Positions 14,852 through 28,895 of a DNA stretch of 64,000 nt are shown one piece after another. Numbering within the stretch: position 1 is the first letter of the stretch; every line of letters starts with the position of its first letter. The position numbers and the translations under genes were made by a program. The notes beneath the pieces were generated by a model that saw only the letters and a list, made by a program, of their open reading frames with translations, was not told the DNA's origin and searched no databases. Origin of the DNA: Ridgeia piscesae (lineage: Eukaryota > Annelida > Polychaeta > Sabellida > Siboglinidae); assembly GCA_025642075.2 (NCBI GenBank), contig JAODUO010000053.1, positions 1,464,001-1,528,000 of the forward strand, given 5' to 3'.

Positions 14852-15055
14852 GTTGTTGAATATACGAAAGTCTCATCAAAAGTGGAGTAATTAAATTGTT
14901 CAATCTTGTGAATATTCGTGACTGTTCATAACGCAAGTCTCTTGACACCGCTTGTAGGATGCGTAACTGTAAGATAAAAGTACTCACTGTAGTTGCTGTA
15001 GAATGTCAATGTTCATATCGCGTGCTGGCGTGAACTCCTTCCGTCATGAAGCATC

Positions 15056-15073
15056 GAGTTGTCGCGCTCGCCA
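15056..15073 (-). other. Candidate tRNA primer-binding site
   Basis: Immediately downstream of the right LTR on the - strand the sequence reads TGGCGAGCGCGACAAC. A TGGCG start adjacent to the LTR is usual for Gypsy primer-binding sites. I cannot assign the tRNA. Confidence 0.35.
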
Positions 15074-15868
15074 GTATTGGGTCGCGTGCGCAGGGGTGTC
15101 ACACCCATCACAAGTTAGATTTGAAGAACCGATAATAAACGCTTCCCAGGTTCGACTCGAATTTATTCATGATGAAGTATTCACACACGCTCAGTATAGA
15201 AGATTACATCGGGTCCCTGCTGTACTTCAGGACGTCCCTCAGACACTCTTACAATTTAACATGTTGAAACATTTCCGATAATTTATACATCCAAGATAAA
15301 AATATGGGCAACTGTCCCACATTAGTATTTTAATTTCAAAGCCAAAATCGTCAACCAGAGTCATTTTCGTCCGACTCTGGTCTCTTCCTTCCTTCAATTT
15401 CCCTGATCTTTATAGTCACTGCTTATCTTACTCCCGTCGTTGTTGCACAACCCGCTTTCTATAAACACTTGTAGGGGGTATTTTGGCCTCGCCTTTCGGA
15501 AACCAACCATCGTGTTAGCAAAGCAGTTCTCTTCTCACACTCCGTGACCCGGGGTTTAAAGCCTCGCCTTTCGGAAACACAAAAACGTTTTAGCTCCTTA
15601 TACGTTCTCTTCTACACTGGTGACCGGGGGTGATCGCCATTTCATGTAAACTTTACGTTTACCCCGCCACGTAAACAATAAACCGTTTCCGTTAAAGGGT
15701 CAAATCTGATGAATGTTTACCTAAAGCGGTCAACAGATTTATACCTTCATCCTGCCGAATCCTGTTTGCCTCTTTAGCGGGTAATACTAGAAACTTATTA
15801 GCACTTTATTCTACACTAGTTGGATAATTATATACGTTGTTCTAAACTTATTGAGGTGGTTCTTTACA
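15073..15868 (-). repeat. 5' LTR of the Gypsy element (right copy)
   Basis: Better-preserved LTR sharing TGTCACACCCATCACA, the TTCGACTCGAATTTATTCAT block, TCGTCAACCAGAGTCATTTT and CATCCTGCCGAATCCTG with the left copy. A small internal difference lies near 15210: GGAGGTCT is present only on the left. The outer end is estimated at TTCTTTACA. Confidence 0.78.
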
Positions 15869-16280
15869 ACGTGGTAAAAACAAATATTCGTAAATATTTT
15901 TGCTAAAACTAGACGCAGTTGTTTTGAATTCCGTGTTTATAGACATAGTTTGCAATGTATGCGCATTTTATCTCAACGAACTGAACAGAAATATTAACGG
16001 TAAAAAAACGTTTTGCAGGAACATATGATACAAATATTTGTGTACATCCACTGTCTTTGAATAGAAAGTAAGCGTTATTTGATGTAAATATCTATTGTTT
16101 TTGCATTTCAAATGAATGATGTGTGTAAATAATTAAAAACAATGTAAATGTAATAAATAAATTCTTATATTACATAAACACAATGTTGATTAGAAAATTA
16201 AGCACACATTGCTATGTATTTTGGATACATATTAATATATGATCCAATACTTTATAATATGTAATAAAAAGACTGATCAT

Positions 16281-16579
16281 TGTTATGTCAAGGATGGACG
16301 CGGATAAGTGTTGCCAATATCAAGTCTTTTATTGATTAGCCCAAAGAACCGACCCTGCCCACAGTCAGGCGTCAGGATACAGCCCAATGTTCCGCCACTT
16401 GCTACCTGCTAGAACCCTTCAGTCTTTCCAGAAAACAACTCGTTCCCAATTCCTGCACGTGGCGAACGTTCAACCGCGGAAATACAAGTGACTAACTCTT
16501 CCCGCGCAACCCAAACATTCCACTCCCAACCGTATCACCTCCGGTCACTCCGCCTGGCTACATCGGCTCATACCATACA
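16281..16579 (-). mobile_element. Candidate solo LTR
   Basis: A ~300-bp GC-richer block in AT-rich surroundings. On the - strand it starts TGTATGGTATGAG and ends CTTGACATAACA, with an AATAAA (in ATCAATAAAAGACTT) about 45 bp before the end, which is LTR-like. I found no clear 5-bp target duplication and no second copy here. Confidence 0.35.
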
Positions 16580-17005
16580 AAATACTCTTTAGAAGAAGAC
16601 TAAATATCAAAACGTTATGGTTAAATTGTTCTCTTTTAAATAAATATTTTAGTAATACAGGAAAGTGGCAACTGGCAGTTAGAAACATCAGGGATTACTT
16701 TAATTATCGCAGGTTCATCCTTGTAAAATAGTCTCACCCCCTACTGGGGTGATTAAACATGATTATTATAGGGGATATGGATCAACACCAGGTGGCGTTA
16801 GTGAAATGAGTTTAATTCTCATGGCCTGTCTATGACAGTTATATATGAAAACTAAAAAAATATATTAATAGTTTCGCATTAGTGATTAGGCATTCCTTAG
16901 TTATTAATAACATGAACAGGAGTTGGACAATACGGTCCATTTGGGTGAATTATCCGTGTCTGCAGTCAGCATAATTCGGCCTGCTCGCCTGGACCGAATC
17001 AACCG

Positions 17006-17361
17006 CTAGGCCAGCACTGGGCCTAAAATTTGTTTAATCAATTTTGCTAAAGGTCAGACATTTCTTTAGCCAAATGATTTTTTTAGCCATTTCTAAGCAT
17101 CCATCTAAGCAAACATAAAGCAAATAAACAACCAATATAATTTAATAGAAACATTGTTTAATGATAAAAAGAAAGCTGAACAACTATTGAGAATTTTGCA
17201 AACATGCAACATTTATGAATTGGAAATTTTTCAGTTATTAAAAGCCAGGCAACACCTGACACCTAATATTAATGTAATAAATTAACACCACTAGGCTAAC
17301 ACTGGGCCTAAAATCTGTTTAGTCAATTTGGCTAAAGGTCTGAAATTTCTTTAGCCAAATG
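17006..17361. repeat. Pair of ~72-bp direct repeats
   Basis: CTAGGCCAGCACTGGGCCTA (17006) and CTAGGCTAACACTGGGCCTA (17291) begin two copies running to TTTAGCCAAATGA, separated by ~210 bp. The left copy abuts a degraded GGACCGAATCAACCG end related to the 9264-9980 element. Nature otherwise unknown. Confidence 0.6.
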
Positions 17362-17560
17362 AAATATAATTAGTATTTGGGAAATTATTAATATTACTCT
17401 TGCAACCTGTAACCTGACGATATTTCTTCTGTTATGAAATATATTATTATTGAGATTATGAGTCATACTTTTACGACCAGTCGTCTGTCTGACGATCGTT
17501 CTTTGAGTCGACTATAACATTTGTATATTGTTAATATTATATTTTGGCTATTCTTTATTG

Positions 17561-19001
<1,441 letters not shown>

Positions 19002-20067
19002 GTGATGATAGAGATATTATTCAAGAAGTTCAAATGAGTTGTGGTCAGTTGATAGCATCAAGGCAATGAGCACATATAGGGTGCCCAACATCTTCAGTTA
19101 GATTAGCACAAACCAGTGTTTATTGGGAAGGATTCTGTTAATGCTACTGCAATCAAACAACTAATAAACACATATTGTGAAGGTGTTATCTTAAAGGGGT
19201 CAATTGATTGGTAGCTAACGATAAAGACGTGGAAAGGCCTATAAAAATCCATCTCACTTTGTGTACGCCGAGGGAATCATTCCTTATACTATAAAACACG
19301 CTCATTTAATTTGTAATGGTATATTTACTCCGAAACCTCCGATACGGCACCCCTGCATTTTAACAAAGTGGAGTGTAGGCTGAATCACCCGTGAGACTGG
19401 GCCGAACGCGTTTTGGGACTCGAATGAGCGGAACTGGCGGACCACATCCACAAAGAAGCTCTCTACAAATTACCAAATGAAGGTAGAGTCACTAACTTTT
19501 CCTGTTGTTGTTTCAGACAAAGGTGACATCCGACGAAAGGTGTTCACATCGGAAGTGTCTGTGATGAAGTGACAAAGCTGTAAAGCATCTTACACATTGA
19601 CGATAACAAATGTCACGCTTTGGGCCCCATAAAAATGTCATCATTGAACGACCACATTTTCGACTTCAAGAAGAAGAGACCGTGTGATTGTCACTTCTGG
19701 AACAATCATTTATTTTCATATCTGAAGACATCAAATCATTCCTGGATGGAAACAATCAATCGTGACTGAAACACCTTTTTGTGTTGGTGCACACACGAGA
19801 CATTCTCCTCAGTGTTTAGCTTAATGGTGTGTATATACATTGACATGTGTGGGAAACCATTTAAGTCTAGCGCTTTTGGAAACATTTTACGAAAGGTGGT
19901 GTCTTCAATATAGCATTTTGATGCTAACATTCACGAGAAACCTCAAATATGGTGCATATGATTTACATGTCTCACTGAATATTATAAGTACAAGTGCTCT
20001 CTCGATTCTGACACAACGTAATATGCAGTGAAGATCATAACTTTGAAGAGACTAGTGTGTATCATAA

Positions 20068-20125
20068 TAATAATAATGAGAACATTTATATAGCGCCATA
20101 AATCTAGAAATATACATTCAGAGGC
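20068..20125. repeat. Short TAATAATAAT...ATAGCGCC retroposon tail
   Basis: The TAATAATAATAATGAGAACATTTATATAGCGCC string, partly echoed by a GAGGCGCTGTGGTAAA end, recurs in similar form at 31175-31245 and 56328-56385. It resembles the 3' tail of LINE/SINE families widespread in invertebrates. It sits inside the 5' region of zinc-finger locus 2 and is absent from the equivalent position of locus 3. Confidence 0.5.
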
Positions 20126-20188
20126 GCTGTGGTAAATACCAGTAAGTTTGTTGAATGTAAACAGGTTAGCCACACAAGTAGTTTCAAT

Positions 20189-22770
20189 ATGGTTTTAAAA
20201 GTGAACACTCGTACCACCGAGAAACGTTTCAAATGTGACATGTGTGGACAAGGTTTTTTTTTTACACAATACTCATTTATCCAGGCATGTCCGCATTCAT
20301 ACTGGTGAAAAACCATATAAATGTGACACCTGTGGTGCACAATTCTCACGTAGTGGTACTTTAAAGGCCCATGTCCGTGCCCACACTGGGGATAAACCAT
20401 ACAAATGTGATATCTGTGGTACACAATTCTCACATAGTGGTGGTTTAAAGGCCCATGCCCGTGTCCACACTGGGGATAAACCTTACAAATGTGATACTTG
20501 TGGTGCTCAATTCTCAGAGAGTGGTAGTTTGAAGAAACATATTCGTGTCCACACAGGGGAAAAAGCTTACAAATGTGATACTTGTGGTGCACAATTCACA
20601 GAAAATTGTCATTTGAGGACACATCTCCGGATCCACACTGGGGATAAACCTTACAAATGTGATACCTGTGGTGCACAATTCTCACATAGTGATAGTTTAA
20701 AGGCCCATGTCCGTGTCCACACTGGGGATAAACCATACAAATGTGATATCTGTGGTGCACAATTCTCACATAGTGATAGTTTAAAGGCCCATGTCCGTGT
20801 CCACACTGGGGATAAACCATACAAATGTGATATCTGTGGTGCACAATTATCACATAGTGGTAATTTAAAGCCCCATGTCCGTGTCCACACAGGGGATAAA
20901 CCATACAAATGTGATATCTGTGGTGCACAATTCTCACATAGTGGTAATTTAAAGGCCCATGTCCGTGTCCACACAGGGGATAAACCATACAAATGTGATA
21001 CTTGTGGTGCTCAATTCTCAGAGAGTGGTAGTTTGAAGAAACATATTCGTGTCCACACAGGGGAAAAACCTTACAAATGTGATACTTGTGGTGCTCAATT
21101 CTCAGAGAGTGGTAGTTTGAAGAAACATGGCCGTATCCACACTGGGGATAAACCTCACAGATGTGATACCTGTGGTGCACAATTCACAGAAAATTGTCAT
21201 TTGAGGACACATCTCCGGATCCACACTGGGGATAAACCTTACAAATGTGATACCTGTGGTGCACAATTCTCACATAGTGATAGTTTAAAGGCCCATGTCC
21301 GTGTCCACACTGGGGATAAACCATACAAATGTGATATCTGTGGTGCACAATTCTCACATAGTGATAGTTTAAAGGCCCATGTCCGTGTCCACACTGGGGA
21401 TAAACCATACTAATGTGATATCTGTGGTGCACAATTCTCACATAGTGGTAATTTAAAGCCCCATGTCCGTGTCCACACAGGGGATAAACCATACAAATGT
21501 GATATCTGTGGTGCACAATTCTCACACAGTGGTAGTTTAAAGGCCCATTTCCGTATCCACACTGGGGATAAACCTTACAAATGTGATACTTGTGGTGCTC
21601 AATTCTCAGGGAGTGGTAGGTTGAAGAAACATATTCGTGTCCACACAGGGGAAAAACCTTACAGATGTGATACTTGTGGTGCTCAATTCTCAGAGAGTGG
21701 TAATTTGAAGAAACATATTCGTGTCCACACAGGGGAAAAACCTTACAAATGTGCTACCTGTGGTGCACAATTCTCACTAAGTTATAGTTTGAAGAGACAT
21801 GGCCGTATCCACACGGGATAAACCTTACAGATATGATACCTGTGGTGCACAATTCTCAGAAAATGGTAATTTGAGGACACATGTCCATATCCACAATCGG
21901 GATAAACCTTACAAATGTGATACCTGTGGTGCACAATTCTAAACAAATTGCCATTTAAAGAAACATGTCGGTTTACACACGGGATAAACCATACAAACGT
22001 GATACCTGTGGTGCACAATTCTATAAAAATTGCCGTTTAAAGAAACATGTCCGTGTCCACACTGCGGATAAACAATACAAACGTGATACCTGTGGTGCAC
22101 AATTCTCACAAAGTGGTAGTTTAAAGGCCCATGTCCGTGTCCACACTGGGGATAAACCATATCAATGTGATACCTGTGGTGCACAATTCTCACACAATGG
22201 TAGTTTGAAAAAACATGTCTGGATCCACACTGGGAATAAACCGTACAAATGTGACATCTGTGTTGCACAATTCTCACGAAGTAGTTGTTTGAAGGGCCAC
22301 GTCCGTGTCCACACCTGGGATAAACCTTACAAATGTGATACTGATGGTTCACAATTCTCACACAGTTGTAGTTTGAAGATAGATGGCCGTATCCACACTG
22401 GGTTGCACAATTCTCACAGTGGTAGTTTGAAGGGCCATGTCCGTGTCCACACAGGGGATAAACCATAGAAATGTGATACCTGTGGTGCATAATTCTCACA
22501 CTGTGGTAGTTTGAAGGGCCATGTCCGTGTCCACACTGGGGATAAACCTTACAAATGTGATAGCTGTGGTGCTCAATTCTCACACAATGGTAGTTTGAAG
22601 AAACATGTCCGTATCCACACTGGGGAAAACCACAAAAGTGTAAAATTGTGTGGTGCACAATTCTCGCAAAGTTATAGTTTGAAGATATATGTCCGGGTCC
22701 ATACAGGCGATAAACAATTCGAAAAAAATTGTCATTTGAAGACACATGTCCGTATCCATGCGTAAGGCAT
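20189..22770 (+). pseudogene. C2H2 zinc-finger array, locus 2 (about 28 fingers, broken)
   Basis: The ATG at 20189 opens MVLKVNTRTTEKRFKCDMCG. A run of about ten T (near 20255) then shifts the frame. From 20235 an open frame to 21413 carries thirteen full 28-residue fingers of type CDxCGAQF-x5-LKxHxRVHTGDKPYK. AAA to TAA at 21411-21413 gives a stop exactly at the linker lysine. Fingers continue after it with a 2-bp deletion near 21817, a stop near 21941, another frameshift near 21984 and further lesions to 22760. Proteins of this kind bind DNA in the nucleus. No KRAB or other effector domain is visible. The 5' poly-T could be a sequencing error, but the many downstream lesions argue for decay. 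Confidence 0.88.
20591..21766 (+). repeat. Internal tandem duplication of seven fingers (2 x 588 bp)
   Basis: The TENCHLRTHLRIH finger starts equivalent text at 20591 and 21179, exactly 588 bp (7 x 84) apart. The SHSDSLKA, SHSDSLKA and SHSGNLKP fingers follow in the same order in both blocks. Near-identity suggests a recent unequal exchange. Confidence 0.88.
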
Positions 22771-24329
22771 TGCGTACCATACAAATATGATCCCTGTGGT
22801 AAATAATAAAAAATACTGTATTTTGAAGAATCATGTCCATTTCAACTCTGTTCAGAAATGCTTCAAATGTTGTACCTATGGAGGAGAATCCTCACAGTAC
22901 TGTCATATTAAGGTACTATATTAAGGCCCCTTCGGTCTGGTATTTCAATCCTTTGGACTGAAGGGGCAATGGACTTTTGACACCACTCAATGTCCGCTGT
23001 GCACCGTTAGCTCCCATATCTCAGAAACCGTTGAGTATCTATGTTTATCATTTGGCACAGACGTCTCAGGTAGTTGTAGTATTCCTGACACATTTGATTG
23101 GATCGTTCTGAAGGCTCCAAATCTGTTAACAACTTTTTGTCACTACGTGTCTATCTTTCTCGAATTTTTGTTATCGGCATACCTTAGGATACAAAGGTAG
23201 TGCACAATAAATTTAATCTTTCAAAGGATAGAAATTGCAACGATGTTTTTCTGTCAGATATTATAATAACCCACTCTGTCCCATGTAGATTTTGTTTAAT
23301 AATGCAATGAAAGAACGCATGGTCGGACGTATTCACACTGATCTAAAATGTTCAGCCTTGTAAGGCTATGCCCAAAACTGTCTTACGTGTGAGAGTAAAT
23401 CGCATATATTATGTCATCTAGCCCTGGAGTAGACATCTAGATTAGACCCTATAAAAGATGTGTTTTTGTGTTGTATAGAGTAGAAAATGTTGATCTGAAT
23501 ATGTTCGGTGTCAGACTGGGTTGCTTTTCCAGATTTCAATTAAAATCCATATATACAATAATTATTTTCCAATACTGATACATTGCATTTTTTTATTCAA
23601 ATTATATTCATATAAATTGCAATTGTTTTTAAAACATGGCCCATGTTTCCATTTTAATTCAAGTACATCAATAGGTGGAATTTTGTCTGTAAATACATTA
23701 TATTAGGTGCACAGCTTAAAAACAACTTCAGAATGATCGCATATCATTTTTGAAGAAGACAATGTTACTAAATCATCAATCTGGCATAGTGTGTAAAATA
23801 TGTTTATTTAATGTTCACCTTTTAGATTCTGCGTTCTATGTAATTGTAGATTGTTTTGTGTTTGTGAGTTTTACTTAAATGTAGTACTGCGAAATAAAAT
23901 ACACAATTTTATTAATAAATATTGATTTTTCATAATGACATGACATCTTGAATTTATCTATACCACCAACCAGAGTAATTGGCAGGCACGTTTACTAGGC
24001 ACTCTTATCTTTACCAATGTACCAACTGGTCAATAGTTCCAACCCTGCGTTGGAAGAAATCTGGCCTCTTGTATGGTACGTAGCCCAGGATGTTTACACT
24101 GCTGGTGACGGCAGGATTCTTTCCTGTATAGATTCTCCGTTCTATGTAATCTTAGACTTTTGTGAGTTTGTGTGAGTTTTACCTGAATTATTTCTTCTAT
24201 AGATAGATTCATTCTTTGCTGCTAATTAATGTTTGACCAGCAGTGACACTGTAGGTCAATTTTCAAGTGCTGCTTGCCCACTAGTGACATTACCATTGGT
24301 GTGAAACATGTGACACTTGAGCCAGTCAG

Positions 24330-24640
24330 ACTATGCTAGGCAATGGTTTGCCTTTTGTTGGTAATTTGTTGTGTATTTGGTTGTATTTGCAAATACTTTT
24401 CAAATACAGACCAACTATCAAAAACATGCCTTTTTGTGATTTCCAATTGAAACAAAAATACACAAAATGTCTATGTACAAATACGTACATGGAACCAACC
24501 CTGGTGTCAGGCGTGTTTTTATTTGACCACTGTCGGACATTCGCATGTGAATTACTACATACCATACTTGGTATTATGATTGTATTTTCCAAACCGGGTA
24601 TCCATTTTGCCAAAAACACAATTGAAGATTGAATCCTCTC
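24330..24640. repeat. CAAATAC-type MITE relic, copy in unit B
   Basis: Contains GTATTTGCAAATACTTTTCA, GACCAACTATCAAAAACATG and CCTTTTTGTGATTTCCAATT, which match the inverse of 17700-17810. The same block recurs at 45146-45455 as part of the segmental duplication. The frames across it are not genuine. Confidence 0.6.
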
Positions 24641-25107
24641 TAGCTACAAATGTTAACAGTCAGACACAGAATTGTCTGTTGACATCGTCCACTATCTAGG
24701 CGCTGCGAGATCAAACGAACATAAATTGTCAATGTCTGCCAGCATCAACAGATGGTGTTTCAATGTTCTTTATGACAAAACCTGTAGTACGGCATATTAC
24801 CAAATTTCGTGGTGTTCACATTGACTCTCAGTTAGATAGGAAAGACCGCTATGAAGATAATGTTTATCTGTTTAAAATAAACCCTATAAGCTATAATCAG
24901 CCTTTTTTCATATACACCCCTCTATTAAGTATTGGGTAACAACAAATTTGAACAGTAATTCCAGTCAATTGTGTTTATGCAGAATAAGTAATTGAAAAAT
25001 ATTAATCATGTACTCACAGCATCTATGTGCTGACATTGTATAATGTTCAATTTGATTTGTCAGTTGGATATTAAACTATGTTTGTTCAATACTTTCAATC
25101 AAAAATC

Positions 25108-26030
25108 TGTCTAATACAATAAAACCTGTCTTGGGCGACCGCCCTTTGTGCAAAGCAAAACCGGTCTCTCGAAATAGGTGGTCGCTCGTTGTGCTAAAAA
25201 CCATGTCGGTATAATTATGAATAGGTACGCGCTACACTAACTGCCCAATTAATAACGCAATTTAAAACAAATGTGGAATGTAAATGTATATACATTATAA
25301 TTGTAAATTTTAAAACAAACCGTGACATTTCAGTGGGAATGATTTGAGCTACGTATTTTCCTACACATTATGAAAACAAACCACGAGTTTGACTTTGTTT
25401 CATTTAAAAACAGATACATTGATTTGTTAACCATAGTTAGTTAAACGTATCAATTAGCAATGTGAAAATCGCTGCAGACGCCCCGAAAACGCCTTCAAAT
25501 GGCGCTTAAGTAATCTAAGCTAGCGAGCTTGCAGCACGCAAGGTCTGTTTATAGCAAATATTTTGAACAAAACATGCTTTAGGCTGTACACTCGTTATAA
25601 CTTTCATTTATTTTAAGGCATCGATTTATATGTTTATAAGTGCAGGGTTTCGATTTGCTATGACCTATATCGGCGACAGCCGGAGCGTTGCGAAGCGTCG
25701 TTGACACCAAATTTTTGGTGCGTCAGTGACGATTGTTCACCAAATAAATTACGATTTGAAGACTTATACCATTATAAACGATACTATGTCGACGGTTTAA
25801 TTATATTAAATATTTATTATTTAACACTAAATGAACGACATAAAGAATGCCTGACGATTACACGCCGCAGGTTAACATCTCGCTTCCGGTCGCTACTAAC
25901 AGGTGAAAACAACGGTCTCGTGAATATTTTATGTGGTCGTTGGTCGCGTTTGTCAGGTAGTCGTTCAATGCGGGTACATTTTAATGAGAAATGATCCGTG
26001 CCTAGGAAAGTGGTCGCTCATGGCAGATGT
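25108..26030. mobile_element. Possible Tigger/pogo-like non-autonomous element
   Basis: Begins near AATAAAACCTGTCTTGGGCG with repeated GGTGGTCGC-type motifs at both ends (GTGGTCGCTCGTT near 25180; GTGGTCGTTGGTCGCG near 25935). The pattern resembles pogo-group termini, but I cannot define a clean inverted repeat or TA duplication. Copy at 45930-46660. Confidence 0.35.
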
Positions 26031-26100
26031 GCGCGCCATTTAACGCATTTACAGAAATGTAGAAAATGTAGACGCCACCTAGTGTGATAGGAAGAGTGTC

Positions 26101-26800
26101 TTGACCACGAAATCAGATTTCTTCTCACCACCTTGTAGCCACGACGAGAAAGATCCAATCTATGTTCTTATGAGTAAGGATGCTATCCCTCCAAGTGAAA
26201 ATTTCCTGGAAAGGTCAGTGGAACGCCTCTTGCAAATAGAGAGACACGGTTTCGTGAGCGACAACTGTAAGACAATGTCTGTTGAAGACAGAAGAGCCTT
26301 GGACATGTTAGTAGTATAGTAGAGTCCGATCATTGGCAAAAAAGAGACTTCGATCTACTGGGCAAACGATTCAAGCAGAAACCAGAGTTTGCCAAAACAA
26401 ATACTGCAAAGCAATGTCTGACAACATCACTAACGGCTACGCGAGACTGATGTATGACGAAGAAGCTGCTCAGATGAGTCCACTTCCTACTTCAGCGAGT
26501 AGCAGTGTCTCTGCCTCCTGGAGTATACGTTGAGACAGACCAGTATCACCGGAAGAGGTGGAGACAAATACAAATCTAGCTAACCACTTCTGGAAACGGT
26601 GGCTGAGGGAGTATCTTCCCGCACTACAGGAGTAAGTGGAATCAAAAGCGTCGTAATGCTGCGGTTGGCGCTCTCTTTCTGGTTACAGATGACGATGACG
26701 CTCGAGGGATTTGGCCATTGGCTAGAGTCACGAAGGTATTCCCCGGTCCGGATGGGTGTGTTCGGGTAGTCGATATAAAGACAAAGATCTCTCATCATTT
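26101..26800 (+). pseudogene. BEL/Pao retrotransposon pol remnant, N-terminal RT region joined to C-terminal tail
   Basis: The first part reads ERSVERLLQIERHGF and then MSVEDRRALDML, followed by a shifted frame with KAMSDNITNGYARLMYDEEA. These are the conserved segments preceding and opening the BEL/Pao reverse transcriptase. After a gap of only ~100 bp the text jumps to HFWKRWLREYLPAL and a valine/aspartate-rich stretch ending GIWPLARVTKVFPGPDG, which is the domain at the very end of BEL/Pao polyproteins (DUF5641-like). RT palm, RNase H and integrase core are missing. Assignment is by motif memory. Confidence 0.7.
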
Positions 26801-26819
26801 GGCTGTGTTTCTGGTCATC

Positions 26820-28290
26820 TCTTATGAATAACCAGATAACATTTCAATGATGTGTCAAATGTTATTCCTTTGGGTCTAAAATACAACGGACGTATGGCAT
26901 GACCTTGTCCAGCACGCGCTTAACACGTGCACCGTCCGCCGTTAGCTCACACGACCTTTACATTCAAAATCTAAGCTGGCATCGGCCATAATGGCTTTCC
27001 TCATCATGCGAGTGGTTGATACAGCATAGATGCCCACTATATATAATAATTGCAGGTATAAAATTCAATAGGATTTTTCAATGTTTAGTTGGTCTGCTAT
27101 AAATAGTGACGTAATAGGGACCTTGTTCAACTTCCCTGTATACATCTCGCTACACGTAGGGCGTGGCATTCATGACTTTGACGGGGAAGCGCAGTTTGTA
27201 CATTCATCGTTTGACCTTGTGTGATCTTCATTTTAAACTAATGCACCACCTGATAGCGCCCTGACATAGCCAGTATTTAAGGCTTTCTGATATGTATCTT
27301 AGATATACCAGAAGATTCATACTGACAATTGTATAATGTTTGTAGGATGGCGCAATTTCAAATATTTATCCCATGACATTGACACTGTTGGGTTATCGCT
27401 CCTTACATAGGTTACTCCACCAACTAATAGCTCCATGTCTCGTTGTGGTAGGATACATTATTGTTTCACATAGTTTGTAAATGATCTTTCGAAATGAAGA
27501 AGATGTAGAGTCACTGTAACTTCATGACGTTCGCAGCATTCTAATATTCACACTTTAATAAAAGGGTAACATGCCTGATCTCACATTGACTGGGAGAGAA
27601 TAATCTATCAAAAGGTGTGTGGCGATGCCATTTTGTAAATACATCTAGTAGATGTTCTGTCACCGTTACGTTAAGACATGCATGTTGATGAACCGCGTGG
27701 TGTGACTGCGCACTTAGTTCACTTTGGATCACATTTTGATGTGTGTATTTGGCATTTAAACTCCTAAGGAAAAACGATTTGTTCAATTCGTGTCATCTAT
27801 GCTAATCGGACAGCGTGTAGGTCTACACATTTTGTATTTTATTTTTCTATCCCAACTCGCTTAAAATTAATACTGACATGACAACCGAGTTCACAGACCA
27901 ATGTAGCTGGCAGTTCAGCAAAATCGTTCACAGGAGGCGTCAAATTTAGAAAGAAAGAAAGAAACGACTCATTTTTAAAGAGACCCGAACCCAAAGATCA
28001 TGCCAAATACCAACATGTAGTCACGCTGGTGAAACAATAATTAAACATCCCTACCTTAACATAGATGATGTGACTTTGGCATTCAACCAGTAACTTCACA
28101 ACATGTCACGTTGCGTATTACGATAGGAAGTGGCATTTACCCAGTGCAAAATCCACTAGATTAAATGCGTTGGTTACAATGAGGATTACAGCTAGGGCAA
28201 ACGCTTGGAGGAAAGTCGTAGGGGTGATGGGGGTAGATGCAAACCAGGTAAATCTAAATGAAATATGCTCAGCTCGTGTGGACTGGTTCG
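26820..28290. other. Unassigned non-coding DNA
   Basis: No credible ORF, repeat or RNA gene was recognised. It contains a few GC-richer stretches (near 26900 and 27140) and a short GAAA run near 27950. Confidence 0.6.
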
Positions 28291-28600
28291 CCGCTATACA
28301 TGAATGCACTAGAGACGATGGAACTAACAAAGAAACAACAGGAGAAGGTCCAAGTTTGCGAAAAACAACCTGGTAATAATAATCGTGGGAAATAAGAAAG
28401 CTGATCAGAGAAAATGGATGAAATGATAGTGGAGGATGGAGTGATGGAAAGTTCTAAGAAGAAATTGGTGAGGAGTACATGAGCTGGTCATGTAAAAAAA
28501 TGGGAGATGGAAAACTGGCAGTGAGCAGAGGCCGAAAAAGTGGAAAGGAAATGGAGGCGAGGAACACCGAAATTGCGATTGGTAAAGGTAAATTATAATA
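28290..28600 (+). pseudogene. LINE reverse-transcriptase C-terminal remnant
   Basis: The translation MELTKKQQEKVQVCE, then, after small frame changes, KKLVRST-AGHVKKWEME and KWRRGTPKLRL, matches the cysteine/basic tail common at the end of non-LTR endonuclease-reverse transcriptases. There are several stops. The lineage is not resolvable here. Confidence 0.6.
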
Positions 28601-28799
28601 ACAAAATGCCATTTGATCCTAGTTTAGTAACCGGGCAACTATTATTTTGCATTCTTATTTCTTAATAACCATTAACCATCATGGACATGGACAATAATGA
28701 CATTTTCATTGATCCGTCAACCTTTATGCTGCAGCCAGCGAAAGGGCAGGACTGGGAAAGAAAATCTTACACGGGCATCATGAAACCCACTGTATTTTG

Positions 28800-28895
28800 C
28801 GACTATGAATCAGGCAGCCAGTTATTGCATGGTCCACCGTTCCCCACCATCTTTTTCCCCGAGAGTGGGATGGGGCCCATGGCCCCCTCTGGGTA
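28800..28895. mobile_element. Possible hAT-like terminus interrupting the RTE 3' part
   Basis: On the - strand RTE text stops and CAGTGGCGTACCCAGAGGG begins. CAGTGGCGTA(C/G)CCAG is a start seen in invertebrate DNA transposons. Only one end is recognisable, so this is tentative. Confidence 0.3.

Larger units (their letters stand above)
10601..15868 (-). mobile_element. Ty3/Gypsy LTR retrotransposon, integrase-deleted, defective
   Basis: Two direct ~750-800 bp copies flank gag, protease, reverse transcriptase and RNase H read on the - strand, so the 5' LTR is on the right. The order PR-RT-RH with the integrase expected last is Ty3/Gypsy. Frameshifts interrupt gag near 14345, pol near 13050 and RNase H near 12090. 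The integrase region is absent and the space holds a 72-bp tandem repeat. I could not find matching target duplications at the estimated outer ends, so the exact borders are uncertain. Confidence 0.9.
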
